A stretch of DNA of 64,000 nt from Lunularia cruciata (taxonomy: Eukaryota > Streptophyta > Marchantiopsida > Lunulariales > Lunulariaceae), in contig OX419759.1 of the NCBI GenBank assembly GCA_948567375.1, positions 62,276,593-62,340,592 on the forward strand, read 5' to 3'. Every line of letters begins with the position of its first letter. The first letter of the stretch is position 1. The position numbers were made by a program, and so were the translations under genes. The notes beneath the pieces are model-generated. The model ran no database searches and was not told where the DNA came from. It worked only from the letters and a program-made list of their open reading frames with translations. This document shows, piece by piece, positions 1 through 10,575 of the stretch.

Positions 1-1292
1 GCACCACCATTCTAGCGGAATGTCATGATTTGGCCGTGCAGCTCATGTTGGAGTGGACAAGACCTTGGATGCAGTCAAGTGCCATTACTATTGGCCCAAG
101 ATGAGCAACGATGTGATGGACCATGTGCATAGCTGCCTACTTTGTCAATAGAACAAAGCTTCTAATCAAGCTCTTGCAGGGCTCCTTCAACCTCTCCCCA
201 CTCCTACCCAACGTTGGAAACAAGTGAGTATGGATCTCGTCTGTGAATTACCCAAGACCTCCTCAAGGTTTGACTCCATTGTGGTCTTTATGGACCGGCT
301 CAGCAAAATGATTCATGTACGCCCTACCACCAAGGAAGTGACCGCTCCACAACTAGCTCAATTGTACTTAGATGCAGTCTTTGCTCACCATGGCTTGTTT
401 AGAGTAATCATCACCGATAAAGGCACCCAATTCACCAATTTGTTTTGGCGAACACTCTTTGGTTTCTTCATAACCAAGTTGGCCATGTCCACAGCTTACC
501 ACCCACAAATAGATGGCCAAATAGAGTGGGCTAATCGCACGATTGAAGACATGTTATGTGGCTTCACCTAAGAAGAGCAAGAGAGGTGGGACACCCTACT
601 CCCGTTGGTAGAATTCGCCTACAACAATTCAGTGAATGCCTCCACCCAAGTCACTCTGTTCTTCCTCATGTATGGTGAGCATCCCTTCACACCTTCTAGC
701 TTGATGAAGATCCGTCCTGTGGCTACTAAGGTCGATGCAGTCAACACATTTGTTTTTAGAATCCAACAAGGTGTGGAGAGTGCCAAGCATAGATTACAGA
801 TTGCGCAAAATCAACAAAAGCAGTATGCTGATGCACACCGTAGGCATATGGAGTTCAATGTTGGGGATCAAGTGTGGCTATCGACAACCAACCTCACATT
901 ACTTGGACCTCGTAAGCTCAGACCTCGTTTTATTGGACCTTTCTTGATTCTTCGTCGCATCGGCGCTGTGGCCTATCACCTTGAGCTCCCACCACACATG
1001 AAGATCCATCCAGTGTTCCATGTCTCCCTACTACGCAGATATGCTCCCCGATCAGGCCAGGGTCATTCGACCTTGTCCGACACTCATTGATGGCACAGAG
1101 GAATATGAAGTGGAGCGGATTCTCCAAAAATGCATGCGTGGTACTCACCATCTGCGGGTGGACTATCCAGTACAATGGAAAGGTTACCTCCTCTATTAAC
1201 CTACCTGGGAGCCCGCTGCCAATTTGGCACATGCACTTGTGTTGGTGCAAGCATTTGAGCAACAATTGCACAACAAGGATGTTGCGTCTTAA
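1..1292 (+). pseudogene. B1 integrase and chromodomain, broken
   Basis: This is the C-terminal part of a Ty3 pol gene, which would encode integrase for insertion of element cDNA. Open pieces at 224-571 and 605-1090 carry the integrase core: VSMDL, then ITDKGTQF (second Asp), then YHPQIDGQIEW (third acidic residue). The [11 protein letters not shown] and KLRPRFIGPF motifs of the integrase C-terminus follow, as does the start of the chromodomain. Compared with B2, the zinc-binding region at 1-220 is frameshifted, a TAA at 569-571 interrupts the core, and the chromodomain after about position 1070 is out of frame. The stop that matches the B2 stop is at 1290-1292. Confidence 0.88.
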
Positions 1293-1305
1293 AAGGAGGG
1301 ATGTC

Positions 1306-2042
1306 TATAATACCAAGAGCTAGCCATATGATCTAGATGTGAAATTTGGTTTGGTAACATCTAGAATGATGTTATACATGATGGTCAAAATAGATAAGAT
1401 AGAAGTATCACCAAAAGAATACTTCTACTAATAGGGTAGAAACCGAAATAGACTTGAGAACCTCATATTCAATAGCTAGACATATGATTTAAAGGTGAGA
1501 ATTGGTTTTGTAACATCTGGAAGGATGTTACACATGATGGACTAAACAGATCAGAAAGAGGTTTCACCAAAAGGGGACTTCTACAAATAGAGTACGAACC
1601 AAAATATGCCTGAAATCTTTGAAGGCAATTTCAGAGGCCTAAACGGATGAATTAGGCCTCGAAAATGAGCAAATTCCTCCTCACCAATGAAAGAGAGGAT
1701 AGCCTTCCCTCCCCCCTACTTTGTCTTGTCAAGAGCTTTCCAATAGTACCTAACGTGATTCTGAGATTCCTACAAGAAGATTCCTTAAAAGATTCCTTCC
1801 GGTCAAAGCGTGTTTGACCAACCAGATAGGACCTAGACCAGACATGTCACCCATCCAAGTAAGTAATCCAAGGGTGGAGCTTGCTGATATGTCATCTATC
1901 TATGTCCCTAATCCTAGGGTGGAGCTTCCTTGGATGAGATCCTCTTTGTCTATATAATAAAGAGAAGGTGCTCCCTTGGGGCATCAGATGTTTGAGTATG
2001 CAATCTGTGTTTCCTCTCTTCTCTTGTCCTCGGAGCATTACA
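1306..2042 (+). repeat. B1 3' LTR
   Basis: This 737-bp LTR aligns with both B2 LTRs. Its first base pair has decayed from TG to TA, and it ends in CATTACA. A purine-rich tract (AAAAGGAGGGA, 1291-1301) lies just upstream. A TATATAATA box is near 1951. The first 320 bp hold two diverged copies of a unit of about 157 bp, starting near 1318 and 1474. Confidence 0.88.
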
Positions 2043-2194
2043 CTACGTAAGAGATTAAAGACACAACCAAGAAGAATTGAGATTGTATAGTTTGACTTTG
2101 TATTTGACCAATTCTGAATTGTATCTCTATAGGAACAGACTTTACTTACCTGATTACCGCAAAGGTGCTATTTACTGGGTTGTCACATGATTTT

Positions 2195-2214
2195 TTGCAC
2201 CACTGCCAGGGAGA
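2195..2214 (+). other. Degenerate tRNA-Asp type primer binding site of element I
   Basis: The bases TTGCACCACTGCCAGGGAGA resemble the tRNA-Asp complementary PBS of Athila/Tat-type elements (TGGCGCCGTTGCCGGGGA). Most differences are CpG to CpA/TpG changes. It lies 8 bp after the probable LTR end. Confidence 0.55.
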
Positions 2215-2659
2215 CAAATCTTAGAAGTGGAAGAATACAGAGCCAATCTCAAAACTAGGTGTCAAAGCAATATGAATGTTTGCATTGAGAGAACAACGGG
2301 AAGAGAGAGTTTGAAGATGAACATTGCATTGTGAAGAAGAAGAACACCTGAAGATCCAATCCACTTTTGATGAAGTTGAACGGGAGATGTTGGACTTCCA
2401 ACTTCTTCACAAAGTTCAAGAAGCCTTCCAAGAACTCAAACAAAAGAAATGTGAAAGTGGATGGTAAGGCTACTTCTTGTCTCCCTCTTCCAAGAAGAAG
2501 AAAGAATCAAGCTGGTAGACATATTCATTATGACCCAGTACACCAACTTCCTCTAAAGCTATAAAGGAAGTCAAATTTATTAAGAAGTTTGTTTGTGAAA
2601 AGATAGCACGGACACTAATAGAAGAAGCATGTCAACATCTTCTATGCACAATCCCTCAA

Positions 2660-3064
2660 TTGCCTCGAAGGAATTTCAAAGAACACTTTGAAGGTGTTGA
2701 ACCTCTTTCTTCTACTCGGGGTGAAGTCGACACAAGCAAACAAGAAATAATTGTCAAAGAAGATCCCACTTTGAACTTGACTAATTGGAATCCCTGGGCT
2801 ATCAACATGGCATTGATACCAGCCAATCCCTTGGTCCCATCAACTTCAAACTTACCACAACCGATCCTGCCAAATCAAATGATGACTTTGTTACCTATCA
2901 CCCAACACGCCTATGAGAAGTACAAGGGAATAAAACAAGACAAAGATCCTAATGAATTTATCAAAGAATTTGAAGTCATCTTCTTTGCTAACAAGGAACA
3001 TGACTCTACGGATCATCTGCAAATTTTTCCAAGTCTGCTTTGAAAGAAAGCTTGGAGTTGGTAC
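2660..3064 (+). pseudogene. Element I gag fragment
   Basis: A 127-codon open stretch (2660-3043) encodes a gag-like protein that would form the capsid of the virus-like particle. It contains a proline-rich segment, a DPNEFIKEFEVIF segment typical of the region before the capsid helices of plant gag, and then LQIFPSLL. A frameshift follows: in the shifted frame the next codons read KKAWSWY, the usual AxxWY gag motif. A1 then interrupts the sequence. A weaker coding stretch lies at 2367-2564. The family is not one I can name. Confidence 0.5.
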
Positions 3065-3761
3065 TATAACACCCATTTATGCATGTGTGTGGTATTGTGA
3101 TATTAAGCTTATTATTACAAGTAATTGAGGGATATTATTTATATAGAGATAAAGGATGGTTCTACATTAGTCATGATTAGCTAAATTTAGTCATAGCTAA
3201 GATAGAGGGGACCTTACTTTAAAGGAAGTGGAAAAGATGAGCACCACTATTTTGGATTCTAGTGTGTTGACTTGGTATTATTAGTAGGTGTTTGGCTTTG
3301 AGGAAAGAGTTGAGAACTCTTGGGCCCGCAAACCTTTTTGTTTTGGATTCTTCTTTAGTCCAAGGATAGCCCATTTGAAAGAATCTTGACTTAGGGTTGG
3401 GTCAAGATAAGACCACATGCTTAGGGGAATATGCTCATATGAATGGATATTCCTTTCTACTTTTTGACTTAACTTGACTTTTAGTCTAGTAACTTGAGTT
3501 ACTACGGTAATTAGTAATTAGTAACTTTAGTGCATAACTATTTCACAAGTATATATACAAGGGGTGAGGAGGTACTCATCATCCTTTCATTTGCAACTAT
3601 CTCTCTCTCATTGAGTTCTCTAATGAGCAATGTCATGAGTCTTGGAGTGTTAGCCTTGGAGGAGTATGATGGAGTTGGGATTTCTTGCCTTCTTAGTTCA
3701 TGGTGCACTACCATAATAGCCATCAGAGATTCATCCTAAGTGAGAGATAGTCTGGCTCACA
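3065..3761 (+). repeat. A1 5' LTR
   Basis: It begins TATAACACCC, where intact copies have TGTAACACCC, and ends TCTGGCTCACA. It matches the A2 LTR across about 697 bp. The PBS after it (TTTTTGGTTATGTTGCTGGGA) is mutated. Confidence 0.88.
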
Positions 3762-3802
3762 TTTTTGGTTATGTTGCTGGGATCTTTCTAAAAGTCAAAA
3801 TA

Positions 3803-3973
3803 ATGTTCCGCGTTCAATTTTACATTAGGTAGAAGGAGGCTATGAGAGCTCACTTGGAGAGAGCAGTAGGAGAGGAGAGGGATGAACTTATGTTAGAGAA
3901 CCAAGATCCATTTGTATACCTTGTAGTTCATTATGATGTATTTGAAGTGATTTTGTACATCTTGTACACATGA
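3803..3973 (+). pseudogene. A1 leader module L1, one stop
   Basis: This is the counterpart of the 56-residue A2 leader ORF at 20523. Start and end are conserved, and the C-terminal VVHYDVFEVILYIL is unchanged. One codon (CAG in A2) has become TAG after MFRVQFYIR. The function is unknown. See the A2 entry and the findings for the shared motif. Confidence 0.7.
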
Positions 3974-4618
3974 GAGGATTTGGAGAGATTGTGTGAGGTG
4001 GATTGTAGATTTTGGGGATTAGGGTGCTTTTGGGCAAAATCTCAAGTTTGAGATCTAAACTTGAACTTTCTACACATGATATTTTAGGTTTTCCTTCAGT
4101 TAGCACACTTGGAATTATTGTGAGGGCTATTATGCGCATTGGGCTAGAATTCTGAAAGTTGATAGGGTAAACTGCTCCCGCAACTACATGCTCTCTGGAA
4201 AATTGTACAGAGTCTACCATGTCTTCAATTTTCAGTGGGCCATTGTGAAACTTTGCAAGAAAACTAAGTACATTATATCCTACCTGCTGACACAAACATT
4301 AGAGAGAGATCATTCTTGAGCAGGGAGTTATGACTTTTTGAAGTGAGGGGGGTGGTTTTCAGACCAAATCTGAAATATGTGTGCTGAATAGAAAGGTCTC
4401 TAGGCCAAATGGCTGGATGAAAAGATTTGAAATTTTGCAAGGAGGGACGCCTAGGAGTTGTGATCAAGTGGGAAATTTTTTAGAGAAATGTCACATCTAG
4501 TTGAGAGATTTGAGTGAAATTGTGAGGAAGGATCAATTCTGTAGAGTTGAGATCTCATGCATGAGGAGTTTGAGAGCAACAAAAAGCATGTTTAAGTGTT
4601 TCGATTCATCTTGAGAAC

Positions 4619-5056
4619 ATGGAGGGTCATCTAGAGTGGAAATTGAGACTATGTAAGGTTTTGAAAGGGTTTGAGGCGATTGTAGAGGTGGATTTGAGGA
4701 AAAAAGAGTTTACAATAGAATTTGAAGAGAGTGTTGAGAGGATCCAAAAACCTACGCCACTTGGAGGAAAGAGTGAGTCTAAGTGCTTTCTATGTAGAGA
4801 GAAGGGACATAAGGCAAGTTCATGTCCATTGAACTTTGAGAGCAAGAGATTGAGGGAAAGGAGAGGTTTACTTGACTTGGGTTTGCATGTTAGACCTTCT
4901 TCACCAAGATTGGAAGGGAGAAGATCTAAGACCAAGGAGTTGTGTGAGGTTTGTGGAGTGGAAGGACTTCCAAAAGGATGTGAGTGTAGTGGAGTAAAAT
5001 CAATTTTGGAGACTTTGGTGAAGGATCTTGGAGAGATTCTTAGTACAACTACATAA
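4619..5056 (+). CDS. A1 accessory CCHC zinc-knuckle ORF
   Basis: This ORF encodes 145 residues and stays open although the rest of A1 is heavily broken. It contains CFLCREKGHKASSCP, a CCHC zinc knuckle (C-x2-C-x4-H-x5-C spacing) of the retroviral nucleocapsid type. Further on is a second Cys cluster, CEVCGVEGLPKGCEC. A basic segment rich in Arg and Lys lies between them. It precedes gag-pol and is separate from the knuckle inside gag. By analogy the protein would bind nucleic acid, but its role is not known. The ATG at 4619 matches the in-frame ATG of the A2 copy. Being intact in a dead element may be chance or reflect recent decay. Confidence 0.6.
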   Translation: MEGHLEWKLRLCKVLKGFEAIVEVDLRKKEFTIEFEESVERIQKPTPLGGKSESKCFLCREKGHKASSCPLNFESKRLRERRGLLDLGLHVRPSSPRLEGRRSKTKELCEVCGVEGLPKGCECSGVKSILETLVKDLGEILSTTT

Positions 5057-5093
5057 ATACAACACCTTCATCAACTAGCTCTCAAGATAAGTG

Positions 5094-5258
5094 ATGGAGA
5101 TAATCTTTCAACTTATGGATAAACTATCCATGAGAGTTAGATTAATATGCACTCTAGGATTTGATGTTGCTATAGAAATCTTAGAGCAATCTGAACCTTT
5201 TGTGTTCCCTAGAGTGGATTATTTTCAGATGGTGTTAGCCATGTATATACTCTATTAG
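5094..5258 (+). CDS. A1 leader module L2 (54 residues)
   Basis: It is open from ATG to TAG and differs from the A2 L2 copy by only a few residues. It shows MRVRLICTLGFD, EPFVFPRVDY and MYILY, the same pattern as L1 and the leader ORFs of families B and C. The function is unknown. It sits between the CCHC ORF and gag-pol. Confidence 0.55.
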   Translation: MEIIFQLMDKLSMRVRLICTLGFDVAIEILEQSEPFVFPRVDYFQMVLAMYILY

Positions 5259-5331
5259 TTGTTGAATGAGAGAAAAGAAAAGAAAAGAAAAATAAAAATT
5301 TGAGGGAAACAAAAGATAGTGAGGGGTTAAG

Positions 5332-8300
5332 ATGGGGAAAATTTTGGTTTTCTTTGGCAAGGATGGAGAAGATATGAAGGCCTTTGTGAGAGACTTCAAG
5401 AGAGCTTACATTGGAAACAATGAGAGGAGGAAGAATGATTAGGTCTCATTATTACCAGATTTCTTTGAGGATGCATTGCTTACATGGTATGAGTCAAAAC
5501 ACCAAAAGAGAAAGGAGAGATGGGGAAGAAGAGTCTTGGGAGACTTTGACTTCAGCACTCATTGAGAACTTTTTCCCAAATGAGAGTTATGACAGATTGA
5601 TGAGTGAGGTTACCTTTCTAAAACAAGAAGATGGAAAGAAAGTGAGAGTCTATGTGGAAAGAGTGGAAAAGTTAGAGTCCAGATTTTGCATAGTATTGAG
5701 GAAGGGTGGGGATGATGTGGAGACTACTATGATTGGCATAGGAGCCATGATCACCAAGAATTTTGTGGGAGGGTTGAGACCACAAATTAGAAGCAAGGTG
5801 AGATATGAGAAACCTTCTTCCAAGGTTGAAGCTATCAAGATCGTAATTTGTATGGAGGAGAGTTTGGAAGGGGATGAGAGTGATTTGGTGGTGGAGGTTG
5901 TGCATCCTCCTCAAGGCTAAAAGTATGGTGGAACTTCTGATACTTTGGTGGCAAGGGTTGCACCACAAGTAGAAGTTGCTCCTGTTCTTGCACCTCCATC
6001 AAAAGGTCTACTTCAAACCATCACAGAACAACTTGCGCATCTCAAGATCAATGTGGTGCAACTATGGGAGAAGAGAGAGGTGGATCAAGATGTAGGGAGA
6101 GAGAGTTTAGGAGTTTAGGTGTTTCCTCATCTAGATGGATAGTTATGGAAATTATCCATATAGAGGAGGCCAACCAACCAACAATTTCAATGATAGAAAT
6201 TGTTTTGGTTCTAGAGGAAGAGGCCATATCCAAAGGAATTGCCCAAATTCCACTTACCATGGAGGAAGGGGTTATGAGGGAGCCAATAGAGGGAAAGAGG
6301 GAGGTAGTGAAACCCAAGTGGTTCCTAATCCAAACAAAGGTAAGGGGAGGGCATCCATAGATATGGTTGAGAGCAAGTATGAGAAAGGAGAGTGCTCAAA
6401 CTCCAAGGGTCTTAATTTGGAGCTTTTGGCACAAGAGAAGAAGAGAGCTCATTTTGTAGAGTATGTCCACTCTTCTCAAGGATTTACTCCAAGCAAGGAT
6501 ACTCTTATGTCTACTAGGAGCACTCGCACCTCAACACCATCAACTATAAAGACTCCAAGGAAGAAGTTGGAGATGGAGGATTTCTTGATTTCCAAGCAAC
6601 AGTGGAACTACAATGTGTTGGAGGATGTTGGTAGCTACAAGGCTAACATCATAGTGGGCCAATTGATTGCTTTGAACCCTACCTTGAGAAAAGACCTTAG
6701 AGGTGGTTTGAGTTCTACAAGGAGCAAGAGGGAGAAGAAGGCAAAAGCTCCAATATCAATGGGGGTGGTGGATGCCAAGCCAACACCATGGGAGGCTTGT
6801 GAATATGCCTCCAAGATTGATATGAGAGTGAATGGTCACAACATCAAGGATGCTTGGTTGATAGAGGATCAATAGTAAATGCCATGTCAGAAAGGTTGAT
6901 GAAGAAGTTGAGGATGATACCTTCAAGACCTTCAAAATTTGTAGTGAGCATGGCAAACAAGCAACTAGTTTGACCAGTAGGGGTGATGGATAAGGTGGTA
7001 GTTTCAGTTATGGGAGTTCAAAATCTCATGACTTTCCAAGTCTTGAAGGATTCAAGCTATGACTAAAATCTCATGACTTTCCAAGTCTTGAAGGATTCAA
7101 GCTATGACTTAGTTCTTGGGAGGCCATGGTTGAGAGTAGCACACACAACTGATCGACGGCACAAAGGGTACTTGAAGATTGGGCCATCAAACCATAGAGT
7201 CACAGTTCCTATGATTAACACCACCAATACTTCACATTTAGATACACCATCTTCTGATTATTGGGAATCAGATTCTGAAGAAGAAGCTTCAGGTGTGGAC
7301 ACAAGCATGGAAGAGGAGACTTCCACGGAGGAGGATGAATCTGATTCAAATATTATCCTTTGTGTGCTATGGATTTTGCACCTAAGTCAGAGGTTTTGAA
7401 GGACCCAAATAAATCACCATTGACACTTGAGGAGGTAGAGAGAAGGTTATCTATCCTCAAGTATGGTCCAAATGTTACCAAGGAGGAGAAGGTGAGATTT
7501 GAGGAGATTTTCTGCAAGTTCATCCATGTATTTACTTTTAGTTATAAGGATTTGAATGAAGTCACCTTGGAGGAGCACAAGATAGAGGTGGAGTCACATG
7601 CAAGACCAATCCGCCAAAAGCAACATTGCATTAGCCCACCAATATCTTTGGTTGTGAAGGAGGAGATTGATAAGTTCAAGGAGGCTGGATTTATCTTTGA
7701 GGTGGAGAATTCAGAATGGGTGTGTCCAATTGTCATTGTGAAAAAAAGAATGGCAAGCTTTGGGTATGTGTGGATTACAAGAAGCTCAATGCTATTACCA
7801 AGAAGGACTACTACCCATTGCCATTCATTGATGAGATCTTGGAGGAGGTTGCAAGTCATGAGAGGTATAGTTTTGGAGATGGTTATAGTGGATATAACCA
7901 AATCAAGATTGCACCAAAGCATCAACAACTCACCATGTTCACCACACCTTGGGGAACTTATGCTTTCAAGGTCATGCCTTTTAGGCTCTGCAATGCTCCA
8001 ACCACATTCCAACGGTTCATGAACAAGGTATTTGAACCTTTCATTGGAAAATTTGTGAGAGACTTCATTGATGACTTTTGTGTCTATGGGAGCAAGGAGG
8101 AGCAATTTGAGCAGTCCATCAAAGTCTTGCAACACTAAAATGAGGCAAATGCATCACTCAACCCAGAGAAGTGCATTTTTGGATGTTAAGAAGGTCTACT
8201 TTTGGGGCACATCATCTCCAATGATGGAATAACAGTTGATCTTGAGAAGGTGAGGAAAATCTTAGACCTTCCATTCCCTTCAAGCTTGACAAAGTTACGC

Positions 8301-10149
8301 CAATTCTTGGGGATGGTTGGGTACTATAGGAGGTTCATCTTCTCATTCTCCAACAAGGTTTATGCATTAACCATCTACATGAAGAAGGGTGTAGATTGCA
8401 TGGTGATTTTGGAAGACAAGGAGGCTCTCAAAGCTTTTGAGGAGCTCAAGCAATCCCTTGTTGTAGCTCCAATTCTTGCTAAACCTGATTGAAGTAAGCC
8501 TTTCATCCTCTACACTGATGCTTCTAATGTAGCTATAGGATGCACTCTTAGCCAATTAAACCAAGATGGGCATGATCATCCAATAGTTTATGCTAGTAGG
8601 CAGATGGTTTTAGCAAAGAATAACTACTCTGTCATAGAGAGAGAAGAGTTGGCAGTGATCTTTGGTCTCAAGAAGTTTAAACACTACTTCATTGGAGGGA
8701 AAGCCATCATTTTCATAGATCACAAGGCTTTGAAATACATCTTCAACAAGTCTAATGTAGAAGGGAGACTAGCAAGGTGGATGATACTCTTGTTTGAGTA
8801 TTACTACACCATTGAAGATAGGTCAGGAAAGAAACATGCAATCACTGATTTGTTATCTAGGGCTATGATCATGATGGAGATGAGCCAATGGATAATTCCT
8901 TCTTGGATGAGGAGCTCATGACAATCTCAATCACTCAAGAGGTTCCAAAAGAGTACAACAAGATTGTGGATTTTGTGACAAGAGGTAACTATCCAAAAGG
9001 GATGCATGCTAGGGAGAGGAAGGCCCTTGTAGCAAGATCTAGACCTTACACAATGATGGAGGATATTCTTTTTTACCAAGGAGCAGATGGTCTACTTTGA
9101 AGAGCAATGGGTAAGGAAGAGTCTATCTTACTTATAAAGGAGATTCATGAAGGTTTAGTGTGTGGACTGCTTTCAAGATTCTAGATGCAGATTACCATTG
9201 GAGAGGGATTTTCAAGGATTGTCTTGATTATTGCAAAACTTCTCATGTTTGTCAAGCTTTTGCTAGAAAGTCTACATCCACTCCACTACTCAGATCAATT
9301 CTATTGCTAGGACCTTTTGAGAAATGGGGAATGGATTTTGTGGTAGTTATTGATTATCTTACTAAGTGGGTTGAGGCTAGACCATTGAGGGACAAGAATG
9401 AAGATGAAGTTGGTAGATTTCTTTATGAACACATTATCACTAGGTTTGGATGCCCTTTTGAGTTGGTTTCTAATAGAGGAGAGTTTATAGGATGCATTAC
9501 TACAGCCATGCTACGACATTTCTCTATTACACATAGAGTAACTACATCTTATAAGCCAAATTCCAATGGCTTGGCAGAGAGAACCAATCAGACCTTGTGC
9601 ATGATGTTGGCCAAAGATGCAGAAATGGAGGGGGCTAAACATCATTGGGACAAGAGGATTCATGCAGTTTTGTGGGAGTATAGGATAACCATGAATACTT
9701 CCATCGGGTATTCTCCATTTCAGTTAGTATATGGTATTGAGTCTACCTTACCTATTCACTTTGATCTTCCTACCTTCCAAAGCATTCATAGGAGATTGAA
9801 GAAAGCACAAGGAGATGATGTAGAGAAGTCAAGGAAGGAACAACTCATGGAGTTGGAAGAGGCAAGAGTAGTTGCTATGGTTTAAGTGGAGCAAGCCCAA
9901 AGGAAACAAAAGGAGAGCTCTGACAAGAGGCAAGGCAAGAAGAAGGTGGAGCCTTTCAAAGAGGTGATTGGGTAATGTTGTTTGATTCTATTTGATTCAA
10001 GAGAGTGCAAAAGAAGTTTTTGCCTAAATACTTTGGACCTTTTAGTGGAGAAGGTGTGGATCAATTACACCTTTGATCTCAAGGATTTTGGAGGAAGACA
10101 CTTTGATAGGATTAACCATGATAAGTTGAAGATATATCATAGAAGTTAG
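5332..10149 (+). pseudogene. A1 gag-pol polyprotein, multiply broken
   Basis: This is homologous throughout to A2 gag-pol. Recognisable parts are gag (5411-5920), protease-side region (6135-6875), linker (7073-7399), RT (7360-8138, with GDGYSGYNQIKIAP and the catalytic FIDDF near 8070), RNase H (8604-8921) and integrase (9160-9885). Frameshifts near 6875 and 7750, a 54-bp tandem duplication near 7020-7110 (the LMTFQVLKDSSYD segment appears twice), many stops and a deletion before 9160 in the integrase zinc region make it non-functional. The knuckle of gag has lost its second Cys to Ser (CFGSRGRGH against CFGCGGRGH in A2). Confidence 0.88.
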
Positions 10150-10197
10150 AGTGACCTTCACTTTGAGGATAAAGTGAAAACTTAGCCCAGGGGTAAA

Positions 10198-10575
10198 TGT
10201 AACACCCATTTGTGCATGTGTGTGGTATTGTGATATTTAGCTTGGTATTAGAAGTAATTGAGAGATATTATTTATATAGAGAAAGTCTAGTAACTTGAGC
10301 TACTACAGTAATTAGTAACTTTGGTATGTTACTATTTGCAAGTATATAAACAAGGGGTGAGGAGGTATTGATCATCCTTTCATTTGCAACTATCTCTCTC
10401 TCATTGAGTTCTCTAGTGAGCAATGTCATGAGTCTTGGAGTGTTAGCCTTGGAGGAGTATGATGGAGTTGGGGTTCCTTGCCTTCTTAGTCCATGGTGCG
10501 CTACCATAATAGCCATCAGAGGTTCATCTTGAGTGATCAAAGGCTCATCAGAGGTTCATCCTCAACCGGCTCACA
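10198..10575 (+). repeat. A1 3' LTR with internal deletion
   Basis: It starts TGTAACACCC after the GGGGTAAA tract and ends CCGGCTCACA. The middle (about 300 bp, present in the A2 LTR between TATAGAG and GTCTAGTAAC) is missing, leaving 378 bp. A short CATCAGAGGTTCATC duplication lies near the end. Confidence 0.85.

Larger units (their letters stand above)
1..2042 (+). mobile_element. B1: 5'-truncated chromovirus-type Ty3/gypsy copy
   Basis: The stretch matches the 3' part of element B2 (34928-36990) almost base for base: integrase, chromodomain, purine-rich tract and 3' LTR. The left part lies outside the window. Several frameshifts and stops show that it is dead. Confidence 0.9.
2043..3064 (+). 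mobile_element. Element I: LTR tail, PBS and gag of a separate LTR retrotransposon
   Basis: After B1 ends, about 145 bp of unrelated sequence finishes in TGTCACA at 2187, as an LTR would. A degenerate tRNA-Asp type PBS, an untranslated leader and a gag-like reading frame follow. A1 interrupts the gag at 3064. No continuation is seen on the far side of A1, so the rest of I was lost or lies elsewhere. Confidence 0.6.
3065..10575 (+). mobile_element. A1: decayed full-length Athila-like Ty3/gypsy element
   Basis: A1 is colinear with intact A2: LTR, tRNA-Asp type PBS, leader ORFs, CCHC ORF, gag-pol, LTR. It carries many stops and frameshifts. The 3' LTR has lost about 300 bp internally. The flanks (GGTAC on the left, GATCT on the right) show no target-site duplication, and the two sides belong to different elements. 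A rearrangement or unequal recombination is therefore likely. Confidence 0.9.
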
